Shown piece by piece: positions 25,307 through 33,314 of a stretch of 49,115 nt of DNA. The stretch spans positions 1 to 49,115 of the forward strand of contig CAJUFO010000027.1 in the NCBI GenBank assembly GCA_910585615.1, written 5' to 3'. Numbering within the stretch: position 1 is the first letter of the stretch; each line of letters starts with the position of its first letter. The notes beneath the pieces are model-generated. The model made no database searches and had not been told where the DNA came from. It saw only the letters and a list, made by a program, of their open reading frames with translations. A program made the translations under genes and the position numbers. The stretch comes from an uncultured Acetatifactor sp. GTDB taxonomy: Bacteria > Bacillota > Clostridia > Lachnospirales > Lachnospiraceae.

Positions 25307-25877
25307 CTATCCGATATTCACCGAAAGCATATCTACATTAAAGGATACATCGATGGATAAACATGATATTGGCAATCCGGCTTATATGACAGGGCGGGAC
25401 GACCCGGCGGTGGACTTTGACCTGGTAAAAGAAAAGTATATCGAGGACTTGGGCCTAAGCGACGTGCCGAAATCCAATGACGCGCTTCTGGACATGGGAA
25501 AAGGGAAGCTGGCTTTCATTGAATTCAAAAACGGGTACATCGACTCGAAAAAACAGTTTGACATCCGCAAAAAAATATACGACAGCACGCTGATTTTCAC
25601 GGATATCGTATCCGCGGGAATCAGCCAGATGCGGCAATGCGTGGAATATGTCCTTGTGTACAACGAAAATGCCAATGGACAGAATCCGGCTACCGCGGAA
25701 AAGAAGAGAGCAGTACAAAATTCCGCTTCCTTTGACGATTTCGCCAGAAGGATGGGTGGACTGGCAGGGGAGGAATATGTCTGCTTTGGGCTGAAAATGT
25801 TCGAGAAGTACTGCTTCGCGAAGGTACATACCTACACGGAAAGGGAATTCCAGGCATATATGAAAGCCCTGCAATAG
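25290..25877 (+). CDS. Predicted PD-(D/E)XK-like partner of the AAA ATPase
   Basis: The ATG at 25290 has GGTGGAGAG directly upstream and lies inside the end of the ATPase gene (17-nt overlap), indicating translational coupling. The 195-residue product has 'DALLDMGKGKLAFIEFKNG': acidic residues at 64 or 68, then a hydrophobic strand ending in Glu78-x-Lys80, as in PD-(D/E)XK nucleases. A helix with 'SAGISQMRQCVEYVLVY' could supply the Q-type motif, and the C-terminal part is alpha/beta. The family is not one I can name. The most likely role is an effector nuclease or nucleic-acid-binding partner controlled by the ATPase; a non-catalytic role is possible. Confidence 0.6.
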   Translation: MIRWRDYPIFTESISTLKDTSMDKHDIGNPAYMTGRDDPAVDFDLVKEKYIEDLGLSDVPKSNDALLDMGKGKLAFIEFKNGYIDSKKQFDIRKKIYDSTLIFTDIVSAGISQMRQCVEYVLVYNENANGQNPATAEKKRAVQNSASFDDFARRMGGLAGEEYVCFGLKMFEKYCFAKVHTYTEREFQAYMKALQ

Positions 25878-25913
25878 AAACGGAAGGCCGCTGCCCTGGG
25901 ATGCACATCAAAT

Positions 25914-25934
25914 CGTAAGAAATCCGTAAGAAAC
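25914..25934 (+). promoter_or_regulatory. 11-bp-spaced direct repeat, probable response-regulator binding site
   Basis: CGTAAGAAATC at 25914-25924 is followed directly by CGTAAGAAAC at 25925-25934, giving an 11-bp period. This is the spacing expected for two OmpR/VanR-type monomers on one face of DNA. It overlaps where a -35 would lie if TATTTT (25943-25948) is the -10, and suggests autoregulation of the downstream two-component genes. Confidence 0.5.
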
Positions 25935-26030
25935 ACCCCACATATTTTGTAAAAAACAGGAGCTATCCTAAAACCAGCTCAAGGAGAAAGGGACAGCAAT
26001 TCAAAGCTGCGGAAAGGCATGGGAGACGAA

Positions 26031-26741
26031 ATGGGCGAACGGGTACTGGTAGTGGATGACGACAGGGAAATAGTAAAGGCAATCGACATCCTGCTGAGGA
26101 AGGAGGGCTATGAGGTGCTGAAGGCCTACGACGGGCTCCAGGCCCTGGACATCCTGGCGAGAGAGCAGGTGCGGCTGGTGCTGATCGACGTGATGATGCC
26201 CAGGCTGGACGGCCTGTCAGCCCTGATGCGCATCCGGGAGAGAGCGAACATCCCCGTCATCGTGCTCAGTGCAAAGAGCGAGGAGACCGACAAGGTGCTG
26301 GGACTGTCCATGGGGGCCGACGACTATGTGGCAAAGCCGTACAACCCCCAGGAACTGGCCGCCCGGGTGAAGAGCCATCTGCGCCGCTTCACCACGTTAG
26401 GCGACATCCACACGGGCGCAAGGGCCAGCGAGATCAGGAACGGCAGGCTCCTCTACAACACGGAGGAGAGGACCCTCTACGTGGACGGAGAGCCCGTCAG
26501 GCTCACAGCCACGGAGACCAAAATCGTGGACCTGTTCATGCGCAACCCGGGCCGCGTGTTCCCGGCGGAGGAGATCTACCGCAGAGTCTGGGAAGAGGAA
26601 GCCTTCGCCTCGGAGAACACCGTCATGGTGCACATCCGCCGCATCCGCGAGAAGCTGGAGCTGAATCCCAAAGAGCCAGAATATATAAAGGTGGTGTGGG
26701 GCATTGGATACAAAATGGAAAAACAGGAAAAAAGCAATTAG
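26031..26741 (+). CDS. OmpR/VanR-family response regulator
   Basis: The chosen ATG at 26031 gives 'MGERVLVVDDD' and has GGGAGA before it. An ATG at 26019 is possible but too close to its GGAAAGG. The receiver domain (about 1-120) has the acidic pair in 'VVDDD', the phosphoacceptor Asp53 in 'LIDVMMPRLDG', Ser/Thr in 'VLSAKS' and Lys in 'AKPYNP'. A winged-helix DNA-binding domain follows ('LTATETKIVDLFMRNPGRVF', 'VMVHIRRIREKLE', 'VVWGIGYKM'). It overlaps the kinase gene by 38 nt, so the pair is coupled. The tandem repeat at 25914-25934 is its likely own target. The signal is unknown; no transporter gene is adjacent. Confidence 0.92.
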   Translation: MGERVLVVDDDREIVKAIDILLRKEGYEVLKAYDGLQALDILAREQVRLVLIDVMMPRLDGLSALMRIRERANIPVIVLSAKSEETDKVLGLSMGADDYVAKPYNPQELAARVKSHLRRFTTLGDIHTGARASEIRNGRLLYNTEERTLYVDGEPVRLTATETKIVDLFMRNPGRVFPAEEIYRRVWEEEAFASENTVMVHIRRIREKLELNPKEPEYIKVVWGIGYKMEKQEKSN

Positions 26742-29421
26742 CTTCCTCCTCTTCTTCCTGGGGGTCAGCCTGACCCTGGGAAGCATGGCGGACATCCTCA
26801 GGAGGAAGCCCGCAGGCGTCCATATCTGGGAGCTTGACAGGCTGCTGGAGGACGATTACCAGGAGAGCGCAAGGTTCCGGGCATACGTGGCGGGCCGCCT
26901 GGAGGATTTCCTGATCATGGCCACAGGCGGAGAGGGCCTGTGGGGCATCCGGGGATATGAGGACGACGCCTGTTATGGCAGCGGAAAATGGTATGACGGC
27001 GGGTACGGATACGGCGACTCCGGCTTTCTCTCGGAGGCTGTCAGGGCCGATTTGCTCGAGGAGCAGGCAGAATTCTCCGTGGAGGATTCCGGCAGTGCTT
27101 CCGGCATGTCCGCGGAGGAGCTGGCGGACTGGCTGGAAAGCCTGAGGGAGATGCAGGAGGGCTACCAGGAGCTGCTGGATGCCATGGACAATGCGGAGGA
27201 TTCCGCATCCATGGAGGCGTTCCGGTCCGGGCTGGAGGTGTACCGGGCGGAAATGGGCCATCTGATGGAAGCGCTGGAGGACAGCCTGCCGGATGGGCTG
27301 TCCCGGGAACAGAGGAAGCCCCTGACGGAGGAACAGAAGCAGAAGATCGCCGGGAAGTACCATGACAGCATCAAGGGGGACAAGAACCTCCTCTATGCAG
27401 TCGCCTATGACGGCAAGGTGCTGTACAGCAATTCCGACCTTCTGGGAGCGGCCCCAGGCAGCGGGGAAGCGCAGGATTCCCAAAGTAAGGCGGCGGAGGG
27501 CATCTCCACGGCGTTCGGCGACGTGAGCCTGCCCGAGGGCTACAATTTCCTCCTGTATTTTGACGGGGAGAAAGTCCGGATCCTAAAGGACGGCAGGGAG
27601 GTGGACGTCTATGGGGACGGCTATTACCGGGAGGACAGTGACTGGTATGTGCCCGGCTATGCCAATTTCCGGACAGACGACGCCGTGAAGAAAGCCGCTG
27701 TCTGCATGGCCGTGGCGAAAGCCCCTGTGCTCTACATGGAAGGCTCCTACCAGAAGGGCGGCTCCATGCAGTATGACAACAGCCTCTACTGGATGGACAC
27801 AAACCTCCGGACATGGCGGCAGAGCCTGGCGCAGGGCTTCACGGGCCTGGCCGCGGGCCTTGGGCTGCTGATCGCCGCGTTCCTTCTGCGCAAGAGCGGA
27901 AGACAGGCAAAGGAGGCCATCGCGCGCTTCCAGGCAAGGATCTGGCTGGAATGCAAGATTCTGCTGCTCCTGGCCCTTGTCTACGGGCTTTGGATGCTGC
28001 TGCTGGTGTTCCTGCTGGATTACGGGTACATGTGGGAGGAGGCGCTGTACGCGTATGAGTACAACTTTAGCTTGGAGGGAGCCGCCTGGGTCGGCAGAGA
28101 GCTGATAAGCGGCATTCCGCCCCTGTTCTGGATCCTGCTGTTCTGGGGCCTGTGGCTTCCCTGGAACGATTTGCAGTATAATAGGAAGATATGGCGCTGC
28201 AGCCTGACGGCAAAGCTTTACCGCACATTCAGCGCGAAGAACATGAATCAGCCCCTGCCCCGGAAAATGTCCCGCAGAAATAAGCTGCTCTTCTTCGGAG
28301 GCCTGATTTACGCCCTCCTGATGATGCAACAGGTGGCGCTGGTGGATGTGCTCTGGAAAGGAGAGTACGTGAGAGCCATCGTCTGCCTGCTGGCCGCCCT
28401 GGAGACGATCCTCTTCCTGGCGGTGCTGTACCTGACCCTGAAGAAGAACATGAAAGCGGCCCGGGAGGTGGAAGCGCTGTCCCGCCGCATCACGGAAATC
28501 AGGAACGGCGACTACGGGGAGGGATGGAGCAAAGCGCCCGGCAGCGGCCCGGAGGCACAAAACGAAAACGGCGAAGCACCCGGGAACAGCCATGACCCGA
28601 AGCCCGACGGCAGCGTCTCCGGCCATGAAGCGGAATGCAGCCAGGACCTGCAGCCTGTCATGGCCCGGCTGGAGGACATCCGCCACGGCATGGCAGCGGC
28701 AGTGGACGAACAGATGAAGAGCCAGCGCATGAAGGTGGAGCTGATCGCCAATGTGTCCCATGACATCAAGACCCCCCTGACCTCCATCATCAGCTATGTG
28801 GAGCTCCTGAAGCAGGAGGAAGGCCTGCCGGATCATATCAGGGATTACGTCAGGATTCTGGACGAGAAATCCCAGCGCCTGAAGAACATGGTCACGGATG
28901 TGTTCGCGGTGAGCAAGGCCGCCTCCGGGGAGCTGCCCATGGAGATGGAGGAGCTGGACTTCGGCAAGCTCCTGCGCCAGACCCTGGCGGACATGGAGGA
29001 ACAGATTGAACACAGCAGCGTAGTCTTCCGGACGGAAATCCCGGATGCGGCGGTGACGATCATGGCGGACGGCCAGCGCCTCTACCGCGTCTTCCAGAAT
29101 CTGTTCCAGAACGCCATAAAATACTCCCTCCAGGGCTCCAGGGTGTACGTGGCCCTGCACACGGACGGCTCTGCGGCGGTGGCCAGCGTGAAAAACACCT
29201 CCAGCCGGGAGCTGGAAAAGGGAAAGGACTTCGCCGAGCGCTTTGCCAGGGGAGACGCCAGCCGCACCGACGGCGGCAGCGGCCTGGGCCTCTCCATCGC
29301 CCAGAGCTTCACCGAGGCCTGCGGCGGAGAGTTCACCTGGGAGACGGACGCGGATCTGTTCATCGTCAAAATCGCGTTTCAGGTTCTGGCCGGCGACGGG
29401 AGCAATCATGATAGGCAATAG
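26704..29421 (+). CDS. Membrane sensor histidine kinase, VanS-like
   Basis: A TTG start at 26704 (AAAGGTGG upstream) lies inside the response-regulator gene. The 905-residue protein has an N-terminal membrane helix (about 10-28), a large extracytoplasmic region (about 30-370) rich in acidic residues, then about five membrane helices (around 375-395, 412-435, 468-488, 520-542, 550-572). The cytoplasmic part has a HisKA box 'NVSHDIKTPLTSIISY' with His686 and a HATPase_c domain with the N box 'NLFQNAIKYS' and G box 'GSGLGLSIAQSF'. It should phosphorylate the neighbouring regulator. The multi-helix block between sensor and kinase is larger than in ordinary VanS and resembles kinases found beside peptide-resistance systems; the ligand is unknown. 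Confidence 0.9.
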   Translation: MDTKWKNRKKAISFLLFFLGVSLTLGSMADILRRKPAGVHIWELDRLLEDDYQESARFRAYVAGRLEDFLIMATGGEGLWGIRGYEDDACYGSGKWYDGGYGYGDSGFLSEAVRADLLEEQAEFSVEDSGSASGMSAEELADWLESLREMQEGYQELLDAMDNAEDSASMEAFRSGLEVYRAEMGHLMEALEDSLPDGLSREQRKPLTEEQKQKIAGKYHDSIKGDKNLLYAVAYDGKVLYSNSDLLGAAPGSGEAQDSQSKAAEGISTAFGDVSLPEGYNFLLYFDGEKVRILKDGREVDVYGDGYYREDSDWYVPGYANFRTDDAVKKAAVCMAVAKAPVLYMEGSYQKGGSMQYDNSLYWMDTNLRTWRQSLAQGFTGLAAGLGLLIAAFLLRKSGRQAKEAIARFQARIWLECKILLLLALVYGLWMLLLVFLLDYGYMWEEALYAYEYNFSLEGAAWVGRELISGIPPLFWILLFWGLWLPWNDLQYNRKIWRCSLTAKLYRTFSAKNMNQPLPRKMSRRNKLLFFGGLIYALLMMQQVALVDVLWKGEYVRAIVCLLAALETILFLAVLYLTLKKNMKAAREVEALSRRITEIRNGDYGEGWSKAPGSGPEAQNENGEAPGNSHDPKPDGSVSGHEAECSQDLQPVMARLEDIRHGMAAAVDEQMKSQRMKVELIANVSHDIKTPLTSIISYVELLKQEEGLPDHIRDYVRILDEKSQRLKNMVTDVFAVSKAASGELPMEMEELDFGKLLRQTLADMEEQIEHSSVVFRTEIPDAAVTIMADGQRLYRVFQNLFQNAIKYSLQGSRVYVALHTDGSAAVASVKNTSSRELEKGKDFAERFARGDASRTDGGSGLGLSIAQSFTEACGGEFTWETDADLFIVKIAFQVLAGDGSNHDRQ

Positions 29422-29443
29422 TGAAAAACACTGAAGAAAAGCC

Positions 29444-29478
29444 GGGCGGCCAAAGCTCTTTGGGAGCGTCGGCCGCCC
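29444..29478. terminator. GC-rich hairpin after the kinase gene
   Basis: Arms 29444-29451 and 29471-29478 are perfectly complementary (8 bp, all G/C), with an inner GCTC/GAGC stem. There is an A-rich stretch on the 5' side and no + strand T-tract, so it would work best as a terminator on the opposite strand or as an RNA 3'-end stabiliser. Confidence 0.4.
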
Positions 29479-29548
29479 CACCAAAAAGCCCTGAAAAATG
29501 GGCTGTAAAACACTTGTAAAAAAATTTGAAAAAATTTGAAAAAAACAC

Positions 29549-29577
29549 TTGCATTTTTCAAAAAGGTGTTGTATTAT
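29549..29577 (+). promoter_or_regulatory. tRNA-Glu promoter with A-tract upstream element
   Basis: TTGCAT (29549-29554) and TATTAT (29572-29577) are separated by 17 nt and lie about 50 nt before the tRNA. Just upstream is a repeated A-tract unit (AAAATTTGAA twice, 29521-29540) that looks like an UP element, as expected for a strong stable-RNA promoter. Confidence 0.65.
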
Positions 29578-29627
29578 ATACAAGTACCGAGGCGATAGGT
29601 TCTGAAAGACAGAAAAGTCGCGGACGA

Positions 29628-29699
29628 GGCTGATTGGTCAAGCGGTCAAGACGCCGCCCTCTCACGGCGGAAACAGGGGTTCGATTCCCCTATCAGCTG
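29628..29699 (+). tRNA. tRNA-Glu (anticodon CTC)
   Basis: A full cloverleaf is visible. The acceptor stem GGCTGAT pairs with ATCAGCT (29692-29698; first pair G-U) and the discriminator is G at 29699. The D arm contains GTCAAGCGGTCAAGAC, the anticodon stem is CCGCC/GGCGG with loop CTCTCAC giving anticodon CTC at 29661-29663, and the T arm is AGGGG-TTCGATT-CCCCT. The 3' CCA is not encoded. Clostridial tRNA-Glu genes usually have TTC; the CTC isoacceptor reads GAG, which is very common in the GC-rich host genes here. Confidence 0.93.
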
Positions 29700-29729
29700 C
29701 TCTTAAGAGAATAGTTCTTGAAGGAAAGG

Positions 29730-29768
29730 TGCTGGGGACTGAATTCATAGTGTTCCGGCATTTTTTTT
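29730..29768 (+). terminator. Intrinsic terminator of the tRNA-Glu transcript
   Basis: Stem TGCTGG (29730-29735) with CCGGCA (29755-29760), including one G-U pair, is followed directly by eight T (29761-29768). Confidence 0.65.
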
Positions 29769-29782
29769 GTGAAAAATACCAA

Positions 29783-29811
29783 TTGCACATCTTTTTCTTT
29801 CGAGGTATAGT
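29783..29811 (+). promoter_or_regulatory. topA promoter
   Basis: TTGCAC (29783-29788) and TATAGT (29806-29811) have an exact 17-nt spacer. Transcripts would start at about 29818 and include the 110-bp palindromic repeat in the topA leader. Confidence 0.6.
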
Positions 29812-29840
29812 ATTGCACGGATGCTCAAATAATACACGGT

Positions 29841-29950
29841 ATTTATACTGCGCACCGGTTAAATTTGCAGCGCGACCCGACTGCAGACCGCCAGCCAGGT
29901 ACTTTCCCGGAGACACCACTGTAAATCCCGGCGGTCTGCAGTATAAAATT
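29841..29950. repeat. MITE-like palindromic repeat, copy A
   Basis: A roughly 110-bp unit has ends that are inverted repeats (TTTATACTGC at the left, GCAGTATAAA at the right) and contains a 12-bp inner inverted repeat (29881-29892 with 29930-29941). It is nearly the reverse complement of 40957-41064, with only scattered differences. It lies in the topA 5' leader. No coding potential is visible, so it would depend on an outside transposase or be a REP/BOX-type element. Confidence 0.75.
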
Positions 29951-29986
29951 CGTATCAATCATATAGTAAGCAGAGGAACATTCATT

Positions 29987-32080
29987 ATGGCAAAATATCT
30001 GGTAATCGTAGAGTCACCGGCGAAAGTGAAGACTATCAAGAAATTCTTGGGCTCCAACTATCAAGTGGCTGCCAGCAACGGACATGTCCGCGACCTCCCC
30101 AAGAGTTCCCTGGGGATAGACGTGGAGCATGACTATGAGCCTAAGTACATCACCATCCGCGGAAAGGGCGACATCCTGGCGAACCTGCGCAAGGAAGTCC
30201 GCAAAGCCGAGAAAATCTATCTTGCAACCGACCCTGACCGGGAGGGGGAGGCCATCTCCTGGCATCTGCTCTATGCCCTGAAGCTGGAGGAGAAGCTGAA
30301 GGAGAAGAAGGTCTACCGCATCACCTTCAATGAGATCACCAAGAACGCGGTGAAGGAATCCTTAAAGAACGCCAGGGAGATCAACATGAACCTGGTGGAC
30401 GCCCAGCAGGCCCGCCGCATGCTGGACCGCATGGTGGGCTACCGCATTTCCCCTTTATTATGGAAGAAAGTCAAACGGGGCCTGAGCGCCGGGCGGGTGC
30501 AGTCCGTGGCCCTGCGCATCATCTGCGACAGGGAGGAGGAGATCGACGCCTTCATCCCGGAGGAATACTGGACCCTGGACGTGAACCTGGACGTGAAGGG
30601 GGAGAAGAAGCCCATCTGCGCGAAGTACTACGGAAGTGTAGGCGAAAAGAAAGGCATAGCCTGCAAGGAGGAGGCCGACAGGATCATGGCTTCCCTGAAA
30701 GGCGCGGAATACACCGTCAGGGAGGTGAAGAAGGGAGAGCGGCACAAGAAGCCGCCCCTGCCCTTTACCACATCCACCCTCCAGCAGGAGGCCAGCCGGG
30801 CCCTGAACTTCTCCACCCAGAAGACCATGCGCCTGGCCCAGCAGCTCTACGAGGGCGTGGACATAGAGGGGGAGGGCACCGTAGGCCTGATCACCTACCT
30901 GCGTACCGACTCCACACGTGTCTCCAGGGAGGCCGAGGACATGGCGGCAGAGTTCATCGCCGCCCAGTACGGCAAAAAGTACCTGGCGGAGGCCGCTGGG
31001 GAGAAGAAGAACAGCCAGAAGATACAGGACGCCCATGAGGCCATCCGCCCCACGGATCTGAACCGGATTCCCACTGCGATCAAGGAGCAGCTGCCCAGAG
31101 ACCTGTTTAGGCTCTATCAGCTGGTCTGGAAGCGCTTCGTGGCCAGCCGCATGAGCCCGGCGGAATACGAGACCACATCCGTCCGAATCCAGGCGGCAGA
31201 CCAGATTTTCGCGGTGTCCGCCTCGGCGCTGAAGTTCGAGGGCTTCTTGAGCGTATACAGCCCTGCCGACGAGGAGAAGGAGGAGAACGCCCTGACCGTG
31301 GGCCTTAGCAAGGACAGCGTCCTCACCTTCGCCTCCTTCGACCCGAAGCAGCACTTCACCCAGCCCCCGGCCCATTACACCGAGGCGTCTCTGGTGCGGG
31401 CCCTGGAGGAACTCGGCATCGGCCGTCCCAGCACCTACGCCCCGACTATCACTACCATCCTGGCCAGGCGCTATGTGGTGAAGGAGGAGAAGAACCTCTA
31501 TGTCACGGAGCTGGGCGAGGTGGTGAACCACATGATGAAGGAGGCCTTCCCCTCCATCGTGGACGTACACTTCACCGCCAGCATGGAGGCTTTGCTGGAC
31601 GGCGTGGAAGAGGGGGACGTGAAGTGGAAGACGGTGGTGTCGAACTTCTACCCCGACTTGGACCAGGCGGTGCAGTCGGCGGAGAAGGAGCTGGCGGAGG
31701 TGTCCATCGCGGACGAGGTCAGCGATGAGGAATGCGACCTCTGCGGCCGGATGATGGTGATCAAGTACGGCCCCCACGGCAGGTTTCTGGCCTGCCCCGG
31801 CTTCCCGGAGTGCCGCAACACTAAGCCCTACTTCGAGAAGATCGGCGTGGCCTGCCCCAAGTGCGGCAAGGACGTGGTGCTGAAGAAGACCAAGAAGGGC
31901 AGGAAGTACTACGGCTGCATCGACAATCCGGAATGCGACTTCATGTCCTGGCAGAAGCCCTCCGGAGAGAACTGCCCCCGCTGCGGCGGGCCCCTTCTGA
32001 TCAAGGGGAACAAGCTGGTGTGCAGCGATGCCCAGTGCGGCTACCATATTCTGTCTGAATTGTCAAACAAATCTGGCTAA
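29987..32080 (+). CDS. topA: DNA topoisomerase I (type IA)
   Basis: TopA relaxes negative supercoils. The start is the ATG at 29987 (AGAGGAA at about 29972-29978). The open frame to 29729 covers the promoter and repeat and is not coding. The 697-residue length is typical. The TOPRIM domain has 'VIVESPAKVKTI' at the N-terminus and 'ATDPDREGE' for metal binding. The active-site Tyr304 is in 'GLITYLRTDSTR'. The C-terminus carries three C4 zinc fingers ('CDLCGRMM', 'CPKCGKDVV', 'CPRCGGPL'). topA normally follows dprA directly in related genomes; here 12 kb separates them. codY follows. Confidence 0.96.
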   Translation: MAKYLVIVESPAKVKTIKKFLGSNYQVAASNGHVRDLPKSSLGIDVEHDYEPKYITIRGKGDILANLRKEVRKAEKIYLATDPDREGEAISWHLLYALKLEEKLKEKKVYRITFNEITKNAVKESLKNAREINMNLVDAQQARRMLDRMVGYRISPLLWKKVKRGLSAGRVQSVALRIICDREEEIDAFIPEEYWTLDVNLDVKGEKKPICAKYYGSVGEKKGIACKEEADRIMASLKGAEYTVREVKKGERHKKPPLPFTTSTLQQEASRALNFSTQKTMRLAQQLYEGVDIEGEGTVGLITYLRTDSTRVSREAEDMAAEFIAAQYGKKYLAEAAGEKKNSQKIQDAHEAIRPTDLNRIPTAIKEQLPRDLFRLYQLVWKRFVASRMSPAEYETTSVRIQAADQIFAVSASALKFEGFLSVYSPADEEKEENALTVGLSKDSVLTFASFDPKQHFTQPPAHYTEASLVRALEELGIGRPSTYAPTITTILARRYVVKEEKNLYVTELGEVVNHMMKEAFPSIVDVHFTASMEALLDGVEEGDVKWKTVVSNFYPDLDQAVQSAEKELAEVSIADEVSDEECDLCGRMMVIKYGPHGRFLACPGFPECRNTKPYFEKIGVACPKCGKDVVLKKTKKGRKYYGCIDNPECDFMSWQKPSGENCPRCGGPLLIKGNKLVCSDAQCGYHILSELSNKSG

Positions 32081-32106
32081 ATGCGAAAATTTTGACTGTT
32101 TGTGCA

Positions 32107-32135
32107 TTGTAATCTGATTTTATTTGTGATATGAT
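32107..32135 (+). promoter_or_regulatory. codY promoter
   Basis: TTGTAA (32107-32112) and TATGAT (32130-32135) have a 17-nt spacer and lie 90 nt before the codY start. I see no terminator between topA and this promoter. Confidence 0.5.
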
Positions 32136-32224
32136 AGGATTGCATATGAACAGGCGGTCAGGAATGGGGGAGTCTGCCATCCGCGGGCCGGTGTGGTGCA
32201 TGGGACAAAAGCGGAGGAAGGCGA

Positions 32225-33016
32225 ATGAGTAGCGTACAGCTTCTGGATAAGACCAGAAAAATCGGTAAACTGTTGCACAATAACAATTCCAGCAAGGTGG
32301 TGTTCAACGACATCTGCAAGGTGATGCGTGAAATCCTGGAGTCCAATGTGCTGGTCATCAGCCGCAAGGGCAAGGTGCTGGGGGTGGGCAAGTCAGAGGG
32401 GATCGATTCCATTACCGAGCTGATAGACGAGAATGTGGGCGGCTTCGTGGATGCCATGCTCAATGAAAGGCTCCTGGGCGTGCTTTCCACCAAGGAGAAC
32501 GTGAACCTGGAGACATTGGGGTTCGAGAGCCCGGATATCCGCAGGTTCCAGGCAATCATCACGCCGATTGAGATCGCGGGCGAGAGGCTGGGGACGCTCT
32601 TCATCTACAAATGCGACAGGCAGTACGAGATAGACGATATCATCCTCTGCGAGTACGGCACTACGGTGGTGGGGCTGGAGATGCTCCGGGCCATCAACGA
32701 GGAGAGCGCGGAGGAGAGCCGCAAGGTGGCGGTGGTAAAATCCGCGATCAGCACCCTTTCCTTCTCCGAGATGGAGGCCGTCACCCATATCTTCGACGAG
32801 CTGAACGGCATGGAGGGGATTCTGGTGGCCAGCAAGATTGCGGACAGGGTGGGGATCACCCGCTCCGTCATCGTCAATGCCCTGCGCAAATTCGAGAGCG
32901 CGGGTGTGATAGAGTCCCGGTCCTCGGGCATGAAGGGGACATATATCAAGGTGCTCAACGATGTGCTGTTCGACGAGATAGAGGAGCTGAAGCGCCAGAG
33001 CCAGCGTGGGCAGTAG
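32225..33016 (+). CDS. codY: GTP/branched-chain amino-acid-responsive repressor CodY
   Basis: CodY is the global nutritional regulator of Bacillota, binding GTP and branched-chain amino acids. The ATG at 32225 has a GGAGGAAGG-like site just upstream. The 263-residue length is standard. The N-terminal GAF domain ('SSVQLLDKTRKIGKLL', 'FNDICKVMREIL', 'VGFESPDIRRFQAIITPI'-type block) is followed by a winged helix-turn-helix with the diagnostic 'ASKIADRVGITRSVIVNALRK' and 'GVIESRSSGMKGTYIKV'. Its position between topA and the flagellar operon is conserved in clostridia. A strong terminator separates it from flgB, so the flagellar operon has its own promoter. Confidence 0.97.
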   Translation: MSSVQLLDKTRKIGKLLHNNNSSKVVFNDICKVMREILESNVLVISRKGKVLGVGKSEGIDSITELIDENVGGFVDAMLNERLLGVLSTKENVNLETLGFESPDIRRFQAIITPIEIAGERLGTLFIYKCDRQYEIDDIILCEYGTTVVGLEMLRAINEESAEESRKVAVVKSAISTLSFSEMEAVTHIFDELNGMEGILVASKIADRVGITRSVIVNALRKFESAGVIESRSSGMKGTYIKVLNDVLFDEIEELKRQSQRGQ

Positions 33017-33095
33017 AGCATACACGACAAAAAGATAAAAGACTACAAGCCAAAAGGATTTGGGAGGCCCGGGCGGCCGAAATGTAGGGAGAGAT

Positions 33096-33133
33096 AAAGG
33101 GATTTATTGAAAAGGGCAATAAGTCCCTTTTTA
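33096..33133 (+). terminator. Intrinsic terminator after codY
   Basis: A 14-bp stem (33096-33109 with 33117-33130, one G-U) with a 7-nt loop ends in a T-tract. It is the strongest terminator in the window and marks the boundary between the housekeeping block and the flagellar operon. Confidence 0.85.
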
Positions 33134-33208
33134 TATGTTCCTGATGAGCCCGGAATCCTGCTATTCCGAAAAAATCTGTGGGAAATTCAGTAATTTCGTA
33201 TTAGGGTA

Positions 33209-33237
33209 TTGTTTTTTTCGCGGAAAGATATTACAAT
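33209..33237 (+). promoter_or_regulatory. Promoter of the main flagellar operon
   Basis: TTGTTT (33209-33214) and TACAAT (33232-33237) are spaced by 17 nt, a sigma-A-type promoter, about 78 nt before flgB. A loose match to the CodY box lies at about 33181-33196 (AAATTCAGTAATTT region), but it has several mismatches and is not called separately. Confidence 0.6.
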
Positions 33238-33314
33238 AGGTTAATGTGGAGAAAGCGTGCATTGATTCTTGCTTTGATTACATAGAGATAATCGGGAACA
33301 GAAAGGAGAATATC

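Noticed and set aside
27583..29583. 666-codon open frame antisense to the histidine kinase
   Set aside because: The kinase frame has all family motifs, whereas the antisense product has none and is His/Gln/Leu-rich as expected of a shadow.
29700..29712. tRNA gene as an integration site with a repeated 3' end
   Set aside because: No second copy of the tRNA 3' end was seen downstream and the neighbouring DNA has host composition.
29729..29986. N-terminal extension of topA by 86 codons
   Set aside because: The extension covers the tRNA terminator, the topA promoter and the palindromic repeat; the native start 'MAKYLVIVESPAKV' at 29987 has a ribosome site.
30458..32047. 529-codon open frame antisense to topA
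   Set aside because: It lies wholly inside a confirmed topoisomerase gene and its protein is low-complexity and unrecognisable.
33181..33196. CodY binding box upstream of the flagellar promoter
   Set aside because: The best alignment to AATTTTCWGAAAATT has about five mismatches, too many to call.
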